A stretch of DNA of 49,154 nucleotides, taken from an uncultured Selenomonadales bacterium (GTDB lineage: Bacteria > Bacillota > Negativicutes > Acidaminococcales > Acidaminococcaceae). The stretch spans positions 1 to 49,154 of the forward strand of contig OMYP01000015.1 in the NCBI GenBank assembly GCA_900315345.1. Direction: 5' to 3'. Shown here in pieces: positions 34,836 through 44,218 of this stretch; the first letter of the stretch is position 1; each line of letters starts with the position of its first letter. The translations under genes and the position numbers were made by a program. The notes below the pieces were generated by a model. It was not told where the DNA came from. It worked only from the letters and a program-made list of their open reading frames with translations, and ran no database searches.

Positions 34836-35939
34836 ATGATAAATGTAAAAGGAACACTGGCTGTATTAACAGGGGGTGGCGATTGCCCCGGATTAAATGC
34901 CGTATTAAATGCAGTGGTTAAAGCTGCTCTGGGAAAAGGATATCAGATATATGGCATTGAAAACGGATTTAACGGTCTGATTCGGGACCGTATGAAGCTT
35001 CTTACCTATGAAGATGTTTCCGGTATATTGCCAAGGGGCGGCACGGTACTTGGGACAACGAACCGGGACAATCCCTTTAAATTTGCCCATGTTGCCAAGG
35101 ATGGTTCTGTTACATATACCGATGAAAGCGAAACGATAGTAAAGAACCTGGCTAAACGCGGTATAGAAACGTTGATAGTCATTGGGGGCGACGGCAGTCT
35201 TGCTATTGGCGCCCAGTTGTCAAGAGACTGCGGTGTAAAGGTTATCGGCGTTCCCAAAACCATTGACAATGATCTTCCCTGTACTGAAAGGACATTCGGT
35301 TTTGATACAGCTATGGCGGTAGCAACGGAGGCGGTGGACCGGCTGCACACGACTGCCGAGTCCCATCACAGGATCATGATCCTGGAGGTTATGGGACGTT
35401 ATGCCGGATGGATCGCCCTGCATTCCGGTGTTGCCGGAGGGGCAGATGTTATCCTGATACCGGAAATTCCTTACCATCTGGAAGCTGTTGCAAAGAAGAT
35501 CCGTAAGCGTCAGCAGGATGGCAAAATGTTCAGCATTATCGTTGTTGCAGAAGGCGCAAAACCGGAAGGCGGACAGATGACGGTCGCCCGCATAGTGAAA
35601 GACAGTTTTGAGCCGATCCGGCTTGGCGGCGTAGGAAATAAACTTGCCCAGGAGCTGGAAGAAATGATGGGCATTGAAGCCCGTTGTACCATATTGGGAT
35701 ATCTGCAGCGGGGCGGTTCTCCTACAGCGTTCGACCGGGTACTGTGTACAAGATATGGCGTAGCTGCAATTGAGGCCTGCATAGCGGGAATTTATAACGT
35801 TATGGTATCATTGCGTAACGATTCGATCATAACAGTTCCGCTGGAAGAAGCCGGTTCGGAGCCCAGGTCTGTGACCCGGGATAATGAATTGATAAAAGCT
35901 GCCAGGGATATAGGTATCAGTTTTGGTGATGAAGAATAA
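34836..35939 (+). CDS. pfkA: 6-phosphofructokinase (G120/K141 type)
   Basis: Phosphorylates fructose-6-phosphate in glycolysis. The 367 residues start with LAVLTGGGDCPGLNAV and show IGGDGS with Gly120 at the position that separates ATP (Gly) from pyrophosphate (Asp) enzymes, and PKTIDND with Lys141 where classical ATP enzymes have Gly. Gly plus Lys is typical of the mixed group III enzymes. ATP use is therefore likely but not certain. The ATG at 34836 has GGGGA 5 nt before; the upstream TTG at 34824 overlaps that site. It follows the BrxF-like gene by 19 bp, probably co-transcribed. Confidence 0.94.
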   Translation: MINVKGTLAVLTGGGDCPGLNAVLNAVVKAALGKGYQIYGIENGFNGLIRDRMKLLTYEDVSGILPRGGTVLGTTNRDNPFKFAHVAKDGSVTYTDESETIVKNLAKRGIETLIVIGGDGSLAIGAQLSRDCGVKVIGVPKTIDNDLPCTERTFGFDTAMAVATEAVDRLHTTAESHHRIMILEVMGRYAGWIALHSGVAGGADVILIPEIPYHLEAVAKKIRKRQQDGKMFSIIVVAEGAKPEGGQMTVARIVKDSFEPIRLGGVGNKLAQELEEMMGIEARCTILGYLQRGGSPTAFDRVLCTRYGVAAIEACIAGIYNVMVSLRNDSIITVPLEEAGSEPRSVTRDNELIKAARDIGISFGDEE

Positions 35940-36035
35940 GGGTATTGCGGGGCAATGACCGGCTACAAATGACTGTATTTCAGGGCTTGGTTTTCCTGAA
36001 TTTAGTATCCTTATGAAAAAAGCATAAAAAAACAG

Positions 36036-36064
36036 TTGACAAACGAATCTGTTTCATGTATTAT
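36036..36064 (+). promoter_or_regulatory. Promoter of the tRNA cluster
   Basis: TTGACA (36036-36041) and TATTAT (36059-36064) are 17 bp apart, about 20 bp before the first tRNA. Confidence 0.8.
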
Positions 36065-36084
36065 ACTTATTGTCACTGACGCAC

Positions 36085-36160
36085 GCTGACATAGCTCAAC
36101 AGGCAGAGCAACGGTTTTGTAAACCGTAGGTTGTAGGTTCGATTCCTATTGTCAGCTCCA
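36085..36160 (+). tRNA. tRNA-Thr (TGT)
   Basis: The acceptor arms GCTGACA and TGTCAGC pair fully, the anticodon loop TTTGTAA holds TGT, the T-arm has GGTTCGATTCC and CCA is encoded. It is first in a five-gene tRNA operon. Confidence 0.95.
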
Positions 36161-36172
36161 GAAGGTTATAAT

Positions 36173-36257
36173 GGAGGGGTTCCCGAGTGGCTAAAGGGAG
36201 CAGACTGTAAATCTGCCGCGTTTCGCTTCGTTGGTTCGAATCCAACCCCCTCCACCA
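36173..36257 (+). tRNA. tRNA-Tyr (GTA)
   Basis: Acceptor GGAGGGG pairs with CCCCTCC. The anticodon stem-loop CAGACTGTAAATCTG gives GTA. A long variable arm (about 85 nt in all) marks it as class II tyrosine tRNA. CCA is encoded. Confidence 0.95.
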
Positions 36258-36263
36258 TTTTAT

Positions 36264-36339
<76 letters not shown>

Positions 36340-36351
36340 TATTGTAATGAT

Positions 36352-36427
<76 letters not shown>

Positions 36428-36435
36428 TTATAAAA

Positions 36436-36512
36436 GGCGGCATAGCTCAGTTGGCTAGAGCAAGCGGTTCATACCCGCTGTGTCCGCGGTTCAAATCCGT
36501 GTGCCGCCACCA
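36436..36512 (+). tRNA. tRNA-Met, elongator (CAT)
   Basis: Acceptor GGCGGCA pairs with TGCCGCC; anticodon loop TTCATAC gives CAT. The perfect first pair excludes the initiator. A lysidine-modified tRNA-Ile2 also reads CAT in DNA, but the GGCGGC acceptor fits elongator Met better. Confidence 0.85.
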
Positions 36513-36523
36513 ATATTAAAGAT

Positions 36524-36563
36524 AAAACTCATGTGAGGCTTCCTTACGTGAGTTTTTATTTTT
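36524..36563 (+). terminator. Rho-independent terminator of the tRNA operon
   Basis: AAAACTCATGTGAGG (36524-36538) pairs with CCTTACGTGAGTTTT (36542-36556) around CTT, with two wobble pairs, followed by TTATTTTT. Confidence 0.85.
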
Positions 36564-36580
36564 GAAATTCTGTAATATTA

Positions 36581-36609
36581 TTGACAGAAACATTTAACTG
36601 TGGTATTAT
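36581..36609 (+). promoter_or_regulatory. Promoter of rpmG-secE-nusG-rplKA
   Basis: TTGACA (36581-36586) and TATTAT (36604-36609) are 17 bp apart with a TGG extension before the -10. Confidence 0.8.
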
Positions 36610-36664
36610 CAGTCAGTGACCATTTAAGTTGTCTTAGTTTTAGAGTTCGAAAGAGGTGGCAATG

Positions 36665-36814
36665 ATGCGTACTTTAATTACGTTGGCCTGCACGGAATGC
36701 AAACAGAGGAATTACCAGACCAACAAAAACAAAAAGAACGATCCCGATCGCATTGAAATTAAAAAATATTGCAAATTCTGCAAAAAACACACAACTCATA
36801 AAGAAACAAAATAA
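36665..36814 (+). CDS. rpmG: 50S ribosomal protein L33
   Basis: A 49-residue large-subunit protein. It starts [13 protein letters not shown] and carries four cysteines in two pairs (C9/C12 and C36/C39), the zinc-binding form. AAAGAGGTGG precedes two ATG codons (36662 and 36665); family alignment favours the second. It opens the operon with secE and nusG, as in Bacillus. Confidence 0.95.
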   Translation: MRTLITLACTECKQRNYQTNKNKKNDPDRIEIKKYCKFCKKHTTHKETK

Positions 36815-36849
36815 TTACGAGGTGCTTTTTAAGCAAGGATGTGGAAATA

Positions 36850-37074
36850 ATGACCGTTCCGGAAACTGCTTCGACTAGCGAAACAAGTACGGTGGGGAAG
36901 GTTACAGGATTCATAAAGGAATCAAAAGCGGAATTGGAAAAAGTTACCTGGCCTACAAGGCAGGAACTTGCTATGAATACTGTAGTGGTATTGATAGCTG
37001 TAGTGCTGGTTGCTGTTTCAATCTGGATAGCAGACACTGTTTTTTCAATTTTAATCAGAACCATCTTACGGTAA
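36850..37074 (+). CDS. secE: Preprotein translocase subunit SecE
   Basis: Small essential SecYEG channel subunit. The 74 residues have a short N-terminal polar stretch, the amphipathic family segment ESKAELEKVTWPTRQE, and one membrane helix (about 44-66, VVLIAVVLVAVSIWIADTVF). The ATG at 36850 has AAGGAT about 9 nt before; a GTG at 36841 adjoins the ribosome site and is less likely. Confidence 0.95.
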   Translation: MTVPETASTSETSTVGKVTGFIKESKAELEKVTWPTRQELAMNTVVVLIAVVLVAVSIWIADTVFSILIRTILR

Positions 37075-37081
37075 GGCGTAC

Positions 37082-37113
37082 AAGGAGGACGGGAGGAAAC
37101 TCCCGCTGAAGAC
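37082..37113 (+). promoter_or_regulatory. Shine-Dalgarno separated from nusG start by a GNRA hairpin
   Basis: AAGGAGG (37082-37088) is a perfect ribosome site but is 25 nt from the ATG at 37114. Between them CGGGAG (37090-37095) pairs fully with CTCCCG (37100-37105) over a GAAA tetraloop, leaving 8 nt to the start. With the hairpin folded the effective spacing is about 9 nt. A weaker GGGAGG lies inside the stem, 17 nt from the start. Confidence 0.65.
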
Positions 37114-37722
37114 ATGGACGAAAATAAAAATGCTGAAACGCTGGACAAAGGAAAACGGCATTGGTATGTCATCCATACTTATTCTGGTTATGAGAATAAG
37201 GTCAGCACAAATCTGGAACGAAAAGTCGAATCCCTTGGAATGGGTGACAAAATCTTCCACATAATGATTCCCATGGAGAATGAAGTAGTTGCTGATGAAA
37301 ATGGGAACAAGCGGGTCGTGACCCGAAAGGTTTTCCCGGGATATGTGCTGGTTGAGATGATTATTGATGACCGTACATGGTATATTGTCCGGAATACACC
37401 TGGTGTTACGGGTTTTGTCGGCCCTGACAACAAGCAGCCGGTACCGCTGTCAGATGAAGAAGTCAGACATATATTGGCTGCCAGCGTAAATGGGCAGGAG
37501 CTCCAGGAAGAAACGGAAGAGACTATTCTTCCGAAGGCTAAACCTCAGATTAATTTGCAATTACAGCAGAGAGTCCGCCTGAAAACGGGTCCGTTTGCCA
37601 ATTTTGAAGGTATTGTTTCGGCAATTGACAGAGAACGCGGCAAACTGAAGGTTCTGGTAGACATGTTCGGGCGCGAGACCCCTGTTGATATTGATTATAC
37701 TCAGGTAGAAGAAATCGAATGA
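37114..37722 (+). CDS. nusG: Transcription elongation factor NusG
   Basis: Binds RNA polymerase and modulates pausing, termination and transcription-translation coupling. The 202 residues show the N-terminal NGN domain (RHWYVIHTYSGYENKV, FPGYVLVEM, VRNTPGVTGFVG) and the C-terminal KOW domain (RVRLKTGPFANFEGIVSAID). A 15-residue charged N-terminal extension precedes the core. No other in-frame start exists upstream, so the hairpin-bridged ribosome site appears to be the real one. Confidence 0.96.
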   Translation: MDENKNAETLDKGKRHWYVIHTYSGYENKVSTNLERKVESLGMGDKIFHIMIPMENEVVADENGNKRVVTRKVFPGYVLVEMIIDDRTWYIVRNTPGVTGFVGPDNKQPVPLSDEEVRHILAASVNGQELQEETEETILPKAKPQINLQLQQRVRLKTGPFANFEGIVSAIDRERGKLKVLVDMFGRETPVDIDYTQVEEIE

Positions 37723-37740
37723 TAAGGAGGTGTAAGAAAA

Positions 37741-38166
37741 ATGGCAAAGAAAGTTGCTAAGGTTGTAAAGTTACAGGTTCCTGGCGGTAAAGCTACTCCG
37801 GCACCTCCGGTTGGTCCTGCACTGGGCCAGGCTGGCGTGAACATTATGGCATTTGTAAAGGACTTCAATGCACGTACTGCACAGCAGGTTGGTCTGATCA
37901 TTCCTGTTGAGATTACGGTGTTTGAAGACCGTTCCTTTACATTTATCACAAAGACCCCGCCTGCAGCGGTATTGTTAAAAAAGGCAGCCGGTCTGGAAAC
38001 GGCTTCCGGGGAACCGAATAAAAAGAAAGTTGCTACCCTGCCCCGCGCCAAGGCCCGCGAAATTGCTGAAAGCAAGATGGCTGACCTGAATGCGGCAGAT
38101 ATTGAAGCAGCAACCCGTATGATTGAAGGAACTGCCCGCAGCATGGGCATTGTTATTGCTGACTGA
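37741..38166 (+). CDS. rplK: 50S ribosomal protein L11
   Basis: Forms the GTPase-associated centre with 23S rRNA. The 141 residues are full length, with the conserved [21 protein letters not shown] (in outline, about 11-31) and the C-terminal RNA-binding domain ending [15 protein letters not shown] precedes the ATG by 8-9 nt. It lies 18 bp after nusG in the same operon. Confidence 0.98.
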   Translation: MAKKVAKVVKLQVPGGKATPAPPVGPALGQAGVNIMAFVKDFNARTAQQVGLIIPVEITVFEDRSFTFITKTPPAAVLLKKAAGLETASGEPNKKKVATLPRAKAREIAESKMADLNAADIEAATRMIEGTARSMGIVIAD

Positions 38167-38183
38167 TATCAGCCGGCAGGTTT

Positions 38184-38218
38184 TGTGGGAGGCGTAAGCC
38201 GTTAGCACCACAGGGAGG
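38184..38218 (+). promoter_or_regulatory. Likely L1-binding site between rplK and rplA
   Basis: TGTGG (38184-38188) pairs with CCACA (38208-38212), enclosing GGC-GTAA-GCC (38191-38200) and a GGGA strand. The ribosome site GGGAGG follows at once. The position and the GTGGGAGG...CACCAC pattern fit a translational autoregulation site for L1; this is inference from family knowledge. Confidence 0.5.
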
Positions 38219-38225
38219 TATTATA

Positions 38226-38930
38226 ATGGCAAAGAAGCATGGCAAAAAGTATGTTGACGCTTTAAAACTGATTGACGAGAACAAGCTCTATTCTCCGAAA
38301 GAAGCGGTAGAACTGGTAAAGAAAACGGTTATTACCAAGTTTGACAGTTCTGTAGAAGCATCTTTCCGTCTGGGAATCAATCCGAAATATGCCGATCAGC
38401 AGGTTCGCGGCGCTATGGTGCTGCCTCACGGTACCGGCAAATCCAAAAAAGTTCTGGTATTTGCTGAAGGTGCTAAGGCTGAAGAAGCAAAAGCTGCCGG
38501 TGCGGATTATGTTGGCGGAGATGACATGGTGGCAAAAATTCAGGGTGGCTGGTTTGATTTTGAAGTCTGCGTAGCAACCCCGAATATGATGGGAAAGGTT
38601 GGCCGTCTTGGTAAACTGTTAGGCCCGAAAGGCTTAATGCCTAACCCGAAGGTTGGTACGGTAACCATGGATGTAGCCAAAGCAATCAATGAAATCAAAG
38701 CCGGTAAGGTTGAGTACCGTGCCGATAAGGCAGGCAACGTACAGGCGATGATAGGTAAGTCTTCCTTCTCGGAAGAAGCACTTTTGGATAACTATATTGC
38801 ATTAGTAACTACTTTGATTAAGGTAAAACCCTCCGGAGCAAAAGGTCAGTATATTAAATCTGTAACCTTGTCTACTACGATGGGACCTGGCGTTAAGATT
38901 GATGTCCTCAAAGCAGACAGTGCAAAATAA
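38226..38930 (+). CDS. rplA: 50S ribosomal protein L1
   Basis: L1-stalk protein and, in many bacteria, translational repressor of its own operon. The 234 residues contain [20 protein letters not shown], the [15 protein letters not shown] signature (about 133-150) and [10 protein letters not shown] at the end. GGGAGG lies 9 nt before the ATG. Confidence 0.98.
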   Translation: MAKKHGKKYVDALKLIDENKLYSPKEAVELVKKTVITKFDSSVEASFRLGINPKYADQQVRGAMVLPHGTGKSKKVLVFAEGAKAEEAKAAGADYVGGDDMVAKIQGGWFDFEVCVATPNMMGKVGRLGKLLGPKGLMPNPKVGTVTMDVAKAINEIKAGKVEYRADKAGNVQAMIGKSSFSEEALLDNYIALVTTLIKVKPSGAKGQYIKSVTLSTTMGPGVKIDVLKADSAK

Positions 38931-38959
38931 TCCGGAAGGGTAAAAATTAAATCAGAAGA

Positions 38960-39090
38960 TAATCGGGCCACAGACAGCAGGCGCCGAAAGGCATAAGTAT
39001 TTAATACGCCTGCCGAGGCTGGAGACGTTGAAGATAGACAAGTTAGATCCTTCACGACCTCCGGCTGTATCGGCCGAGAGGTCTTTTTGA
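38960..39090 (+). promoter_or_regulatory. L10 leader with rho-independent attenuator
   Basis: The rplJ leader folds as the L10-binding RNA: GCAGGCG (38977-38983) pairs with CGCCTGC (39007-39013) around a CC-GAAA-GG loop. A terminator follows: GACCTC (39056-39061) pairs with GAGGTC (39078-39083), CGGC with GCCG inside, then TTTTT at 39084-39088. This suggests L10(L12)4 binding controls read-through into rplJL by attenuation, as known for Bacillota. Confidence 0.85.
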
Positions 39091-39134
39091 TTTATAAAAG
39101 TAAGTCAAAATATGAAAGAAGGAGGTGCGATTCA

Positions 39135-39662
39135 TTGAAAACTAAGGCAGAAAAAGAACTTCAGTTAGCAGAGATTAAAAAAGTCCTGGCAGAAGCAAAA
39201 GGCGCTGTACTGGTTGATTTTTGCGGCCTGACAGTTGCGGAAGATACTGAACTTCGCCGCAAGGTTCGCGAAGCAGGCGCTTCTTACACTGTTTATAAAA
39301 ATACGCTGATTGCGCTGGCTGCAAAAGAAGCCGGGCTGGACGAATTAAATGCTGTTCTGGAAAAGAATACGGCAATCTGTTCTTCCGCTGACGCAGTAGC
39401 GGCTTGCAAGGTAATCTGTGATTTTGCAAAAGATCACAAGAAAATACTGCTGAAGGCCGGCATTGTTGAAGGAAAAGTTGTAACGGTTGATGAAGTTAAA
39501 GCGGTTGCTGCGCTGCCGCCGAGAGAAGTGCTGGTTGCCAAAATGCTGGGCAGCTTGAATGCTCCTATTTCCGGTTTGGTTCGTACGCTCAACGGTACCG
39601 TTGCGAAGATTGTTTATGCACTGGATGCTGTTCGCGAACAAAAAGAAAAACAGTCCGCATAA
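39135..39662 (+). CDS. rplJ: 50S ribosomal protein L10
   Basis: Base of the ribosomal stalk, binds L12 dimers. The 175 residues show the L10 core (KGAVLVDFCGLTVAEDTELRR, about 20-40) and the C-terminal L12-binding helix. I place the start at the TTG at 39135 (reading MKTKAEKE), which has AGGAGG 9 nt upstream. The frame is open further upstream to 39087, but that part lies in the leader. It ends 81 bp before rplL. Confidence 0.96.
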   Translation: MKTKAEKELQLAEIKKVLAEAKGAVLVDFCGLTVAEDTELRRKVREAGASYTVYKNTLIALAAKEAGLDELNAVLEKNTAICSSADAVAACKVICDFAKDHKKILLKAGIVEGKVVTVDEVKAVAALPPREVLVAKMLGSLNAPISGLVRTLNGTVAKIVYALDAVREQKEKQSA

Positions 39663-39743
39663 GACGTTTTTATGTAATTGCATAGTGATGTAAAAATTAT
39701 TGATTATTAAATAAATATAAAATTTATGATGGAGGAAAATATA

Positions 39744-40118
39744 ATGAACAAAGATCAGATTATTGAAGCTATTGAGAAAATGACCGTGCTGGAACTGGCA
39801 GAACTGGTTAAAGCTCTGGAAGAAAAATTTGGCGTTTCCGCTGCTGCTCCTGTTGCTGTTGCTGCTGCTGGCGCTGCTCCGGCTGCTGCTGCTGCTGAAG
39901 AAGAACAGACTGAATTCGATGTTATCCTGAAAGAGGCTGGTCAGGGCAAGATCAACGTTATCAAAGCAGTTCGCGAAATCACCGGCCTGGGCCTGAAAGA
40001 AGCAAAAGCTCTGGTTGACGGCGCTCCGAAAGCTGTTAAAGAAAAAGTTTCCAAAGCTGATGCTGATGAAGCTAAAGCAAAACTGGAAGCTGCTGGCGCA
40101 ACTGTTGAAGTTAAATAA
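39744..40118 (+). CDS. rplL: 50S ribosomal protein L7/L12
   Basis: Multicopy stalk protein that recruits translation GTPases. The 124 residues have the N-terminal dimerisation helix, an alanine-rich hinge (about 35-55, encoded by runs of GCT) and the globular domain [23 protein letters not shown]. Strong preference for GCT and GAA codons fits very high expression. GGAGG lies 8 nt before the ATG. A strong terminator follows. Confidence 0.98.
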   Translation: MNKDQIIEAIEKMTVLELAELVKALEEKFGVSAAAPVAVAAAGAAPAAAAAEEEQTEFDVILKEAGQGKINVIKAVREITGLGLKEAKALVDGAPKAVKEKVSKADADEAKAKLEAAGATVEVK

Positions 40119-40144
40119 TTTATTTTCTCAAAATACTTTACTGG

Positions 40145-40174
40145 AAAACGGTTCCCTTGTGGAACCGTTTTTTT
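40145..40174 (+). terminator. Rho-independent terminator after rplL
   Basis: AAAACGGTTCC (40145-40155) pairs perfectly with GGAACCGTTTT (40161-40171) around CTTGT, then TTT. It separates rplJL from rpoBC. Confidence 0.9.
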
Positions 40175-40187
40175 GTGCGAAAAAATA

Positions 40188-40217
40188 TTGACAAACTAAT
40201 TTTATTTATGGTATTAT
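40188..40217 (+). promoter_or_regulatory. Promoter of rpoBC
   Basis: TTGACA (40188-40193) and TATTAT (40212-40217) are 18 bp apart with TGG before the -10. The start near 40224 gives a leader of about 210 nt, so rpoBC is uncoupled from rplJL. Confidence 0.8.
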
Positions 40218-40264
40218 TATTTACCACATTTGTGTAAGTGATTAAATTGCAGGTTTAACTACAA

Positions 40265-40372
40265 CGGCCAGATAGTGTAGTGGTTCACATCGGCCGCCAT
40301 ATTGCAGGGATGGAGTACGTTCGTCTGACATAATTAACAGGGTGATCTTGCGGTAAGAGCCTTGTTTTTTTT
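40265..40372 (+). promoter_or_regulatory. Structured rpoB leader with terminator-like hairpin
   Basis: First element: CGGCC (40265-40269) pairs with GGCCG (40292-40296), GAT with ATC and GTG with CAC, with two single-A bulges and loop TAGTGGTT. Second element: AACAGGG (40336-40342) pairs with CCTTGTT (40360-40366, one G-T pair), with TCTT/AAGA above it, merging into eight T residues (40365-40372). The second is a plausible intrinsic attenuator. No ORF with a ribosome site fills this 318-bp gap. Confidence 0.6.
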
Positions 40373-40436
40373 GACGCAGGATGACGTGCTTGGTTTTGTA
40401 TTGCCTGACATCATAGAACAAGGAGTGAGTACTTAC

Positions 40437-43400
40437 ATGTTTAAGCCGGTTCAGACAGGTGACAGGACCCGGTACAGCTTTGGGAAAATCAAAGAGGTTT
40501 TGCCTATGCCCCATCTGATCGACCTTCAGAAGAAATCGTATGAATGGTTCAGGAAAGATGGGCTGGAAGAGATATTCCACGACATTTCTCCCATTAAAGA
40601 TTTTAATGGGAATCTGGAACTCTCTTTTGAAAGCTATGAGTTCGGTGATTCAAAGTATACCATTGAACAGTGTAAAGAAAGGGATGTATCATATTCCGCT
40701 CCCTTATATGTCAATGTCCACCTTTTGAATAAGGATACGGGAGAAATTAAGGAAAACCGTGTGTTTATGGGAGATTTTCCGCTGATGACTTCTACCGGCA
40801 CCTTTGTTATCAATGGTGCGGAGCGTGTTATCGTCAGCCAGCTGGTACGGTCTCCCGGAGTTTATTTTGACAAACATATGGATCCCAGTGCGATCTTTTT
40901 GTATGGTACCACTGTTATTCCGAACCGGGGGGCTTGGATTGAGTTTGAAACCGATTTAAACCATGTAATCTATGCCCGTGTAGACAGGACCCGGAAAGTT
41001 CCTGCAACAGTGTTACTGCGTGCATTGGGAATGGAATCCAATGAAGAGATATTGGATTTCTTTGGGGATACGCAGATTGAAAACCGTACGGAAGAAGGTA
41101 CGGAAATTATTGAAGCATTAAAAGCTACGCTGGAAAAAGACAGTACTACAAACCGTGAAGAAGCGATGATCGAGTTGTATAAGAAGCTTCGTCCCGGGGA
41201 GCCTCCTGCCTTTGAAAATGCGAGACAGTTAATAGAACAGACTTTCTTTGACAGCAAACGATATGATCTTGCATATGTTGGACGTTATAAGCTAAATAAA
41301 AAACTTGGCTGGAGAAACCGTTTGCAGGATTGCAGGCTGGCAGAGCCTCTGGTCGATATGGAAACCGGAGAGATAATTGTACCCGAAGGCACGCTCATGA
41401 CAGACGATGTTATGGATCGGGTGGAAGAAAGCCAGATTTTCAATGAATACGGAATCCGTCAGATTAAGATCAGAGAATTAAGCGGGAAGGTTTTACGTAT
41501 TATCTTTACTTCCGGTATTCCTGAAAAACTTCGTACGATAACAAAAGAGGATATATTTGCGTCCTTTGGCTATCTGCTGAACGTTATGGACGGACATGGT
41601 GAAAAAGATGACATTGACCATCTGGGCAACCGTCGCGTCCGCTGCGTTGGGGAACTTCTGCAGAATCAGTTCAGAATCGGGCTTGCGCGTATGGAGCGTG
41701 TGGTAAAAGAACGTATGACGATTCAGGACGTGGATGCGATAACTCCTTCTGCCCTGATCAATATCCGTCCGGTAGTGGCTGCAATCAAGGAATTTTTCGG
41801 CAGCAGCCAGTTATCTCAGTTCATGGACCAGAACAATCCGCTGGCAGAACTGACCCATAAGCGCCGACTGTCTGCTCTGGGGCCAGGCGGTTTGTCCCGG
41901 GAAAGAGCTGGATACGAAGTCCGCGACGTGCACAACTCCCATTACGGACGCATGTGCCCTATAGAGACTCCTGAAGGACCTAATATCGGTCTGATCGGCT
42001 CCCTGTCCACATTTGCGGTTATCAACCAGTTTGGCTTTATTGAAACGCCTTATCGGAAGGTGGACAAAGAGAACAAACGTGTTACCAATGAAATTGAGTA
42101 TCTGACTGCTGACGAGGAAGATAAGTATATAGTGGCCCAGGCCAATGAACCGCTGGACGACAACGGGTATTTCCTGGGTGAACGTGTAACCGCACGTCGT
42201 AAGAATGATGTGTTGAGCATTCGTCCGGAACGGGTTGATTATATGGACGTTTCGCCTAAACAGGTAGTGTCTATAGCGACTGCCCTGATTCCGTTCCTGG
42301 AGCATGATGACGCAAACCGTGCCCTAATGGGTGCCAATATGCAGCGCCAGGCGGTGCCTCTTCTGACGCCTCAGGCTCCGGTAGTCGGCACGGGCATGGA
42401 ATATAAGGTAGCAACTGACTCAGGTAACTGTATTCTTGCGGAAAACGATGGTGAAGTTATCCGGGTAACCGGCGATCTGATCCAGGTTCGCGAGGATAAT
42501 GGAAATGTCAGGGATTATCCCTTACTGAAGTTTAAGCGCTCTAACCAGAGCACATGCATCAACCAAAAGCCCATTGTGTTTAAAGGCGATCGTGTAGCAG
42601 CGGGTCAGGTTCTGGCTGACGGTCCTGCAACAGATCGGGGCGAATTGGCATTAGGGCATAATGTTATAGTTGCCTATATGCCATGGGAAGGCTATAACTA
42701 TGAAGACGCGGTGCTGCTTTCCGAAGACCTGGTCAAAGATGATACATATACTTCCATCCATATCGAGGAATATGAATGTGATTCCCGGGATACAAAATTG
42801 GGACCGGAACAGATTACAAGGGATATTCCTAACGTTTCGGAAGCGGCACGTAAAGACCTGGATGAAAGAGGAATCATCCGCATTGGTGCAGAAGTACGTC
42901 CCGGAGACATTCTGGTCGGAAAGGTCACGCCTAAAGGCGAAACAGAATTATCTGCTGAAGAACGGCTTGTGAGAGCAGTATTTAATGAAAAGGCCCGGGA
43001 AGAACGTGACAGTTCATTACGGGTGCCTCATGGCGAGACCGGTATAATCGTCAGTGTTAAAGTATTTACCCGTGAAAACGGGGATGAGCTCCCTCCGGGA
43101 GTTAATGAAGAAGTCCGTATCCATATTGCCCAGAAACGGAAAATAAGGGCCGGGGATAAGATGTCGGGCCGCCATGGTAACAAGGGTGTAGTCTCCCGTA
43201 TTTTGCCGAGGGAAGATATGCCGTTCCTTCCCAGCGGCGAGCCGGTTCAGATTGTTTTGAACCCGTTAGGCGTGCCTTCCCGTATGAATATCGGACAGAT
43301 TCTTGAGACTCATTTGGGCTGGGCAGCACTGGCCCTGGGAATGAAAATCCAGGGGAACGAAGAAGGCTTGGCCGAAAAACTTAAAGCAACCGGCTATGAT

Positions 43401-44198
43401 TTTTCGGAATATGGTATGCCGAAAGTCACAGATATCGGAACTGCCGGAAACGAAAAATTGAGCGCTGTCAAGATGGCTGTACCGGTATTTGACAGTGCGA
43501 ATGAAAGCGATTTACAAAATATAGTTAAACTGTCCGAGGTTAATCCTTCCGGAAAGACCGTGTTATATGACGGGCGGACCGGAGAGCCCTTTGCCAATCC
43601 GGTAACTGTCGGATGTGTGTATATGCTGAAACTGCATCATCTGGTAGATGACAAGATCCATGCACGTTCTACAGGCCCGTACTCCCTTGTAACCCAGCAG
43701 CCTCTGGGCGGTAAGGCTCAATTTGGCGGGCAGCGTTTCGGTGAAATGGAAGTCTGGGCTCTGGAAGCCTATGGAGCTGCATATACGTTACAGGAAATCC
43801 TGACTGTAAAATCGGACGATGTAGTAGGACGTGTCAAGACTTATGAGTCTATCGTAAAAGGTGAAAATATTCCTGAACCGGGCGTGCCTGAATCCTTTAA
43901 GGTATTAGTAAAGGAACTTCAGAGTATCGGTTTGGACATCCGGGTGTTGGATGAAGACGGCGAAGATATTTCATTGCAGGAAGAAGACGATGAAATGATG
44001 GAAGTTTCTCCGGAAACCATGGCCGAAATACAGGGCGAATCCCCGGTCGTCGTTCCGGATGTAAGCCGGGAATCTACTGCATATAATGAAGACGAACAGT
44101 ATAATGGCACAGAGCAGGACGATGACAGTATTGCTGATTTAGGTAATCTCAGCGAGAGTACCTTGGAAGAAATTACCGGTTCTGCAGATGATATTTAA
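40437..44198 (+). CDS. rpoB: RNA polymerase beta subunit
   Basis: Catalytic core subunit and rifampicin target. The 1253 residues contain the rifampicin region ([21 protein letters not shown] with the standard sensitive residues, about 460-485), the [10 protein letters not shown] segment, and the beta catalytic region [13 protein letters not shown]. The last about 80 residues form an acidic, low-complexity tail rich in Asp, Glu and Ser. The ATG at 40437 has AAGGAG 11 nt upstream; the frame is open upstream to 40362 but that part is leader. Confidence 0.97.
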   Translation: MFKPVQTGDRTRYSFGKIKEVLPMPHLIDLQKKSYEWFRKDGLEEIFHDISPIKDFNGNLELSFESYEFGDSKYTIEQCKERDVSYSAPLYVNVHLLNKDTGEIKENRVFMGDFPLMTSTGTFVINGAERVIVSQLVRSPGVYFDKHMDPSAIFLYGTTVIPNRGAWIEFETDLNHVIYARVDRTRKVPATVLLRALGMESNEEILDFFGDTQIENRTEEGTEIIEALKATLEKDSTTNREEAMIELYKKLRPGEPPAFENARQLIEQTFFDSKRYDLAYVGRYKLNKKLGWRNRLQDCRLAEPLVDMETGEIIVPEGTLMTDDVMDRVEESQIFNEYGIRQIKIRELSGKVLRIIFTSGIPEKLRTITKEDIFASFGYLLNVMDGHGEKDDIDHLGNRRVRCVGELLQNQFRIGLARMERVVKERMTIQDVDAITPSALINIRPVVAAIKEFFGSSQLSQFMDQNNPLAELTHKRRLSALGPGGLSRERAGYEVRDVHNSHYGRMCPIETPEGPNIGLIGSLSTFAVINQFGFIETPYRKVDKENKRVTNEIEYLTADEEDKYIVAQANEPLDDNGYFLGERVTARRKNDVLSIRPERVDYMDVSPKQVVSIATALIPFLEHDDANRALMGANMQRQAVPLLTPQAPVVGTGMEYKVATDSGNCILAENDGEVIRVTGDLIQVREDNGNVRDYPLLKFKRSNQSTCINQKPIVFKGDRVAAGQVLADGPATDRGELALGHNVIVAYMPWEGYNYEDAVLLSEDLVKDDTYTSIHIEEYECDSRDTKLGPEQITRDIPNVSEAARKDLDERGIIRIGAEVRPGDILVGKVTPKGETELSAEERLVRAVFNEKAREERDSSLRVPHGETGIIVSVKVFTRENGDELPPGVNEEVRIHIAQKRKIRAGDKMSGRHGNKGVVSRILPREDMPFLPSGEPVQIVLNPLGVPSRMNIGQILETHLGWAALALGMKIQGNEEGLAEKLKATGYDFSEYGMPKVTDIGTAGNEKLSAVKMAVPVFDSANESDLQNIVKLSEVNPSGKTVLYDGRTGEPFANPVTVGCVYMLKLHHLVDDKIHARSTGPYSLVTQQPLGGKAQFGGQRFGEMEVWALEAYGAAYTLQEILTVKSDDVVGRVKTYESIVKGENIPEPGVPESFKVLVKELQSIGLDIRVLDEDGEDISLQEEDDEMMEVSPETMAEIQGESPVVVPDVSRESTAYNEDEQYNGTEQDDDSIADLGNLSESTLEEITGSADDI

Positions 44199-44218
44199 TA
44201 GAAGGGAGCGAAGGGTTC

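Noticed and set aside
36436..36512. tRNA-Ile2 with lysidine
   Set aside because: The CAT anticodon permits it, but acceptor GGCGGCA fits elongator Met better; not excluded.
39840..39900. GCT-rich repeat in rplL
   Set aside because: It encodes the normal alanine-rich hinge of L7/L12.
40261..40305. tRNA gene in the rpoB leader
   Set aside because: TAGTGTAGTGGTT looks like a tRNA D-arm, but no anticodon stem, T-arm or CCA follows; it folds instead as one bulged hairpin.
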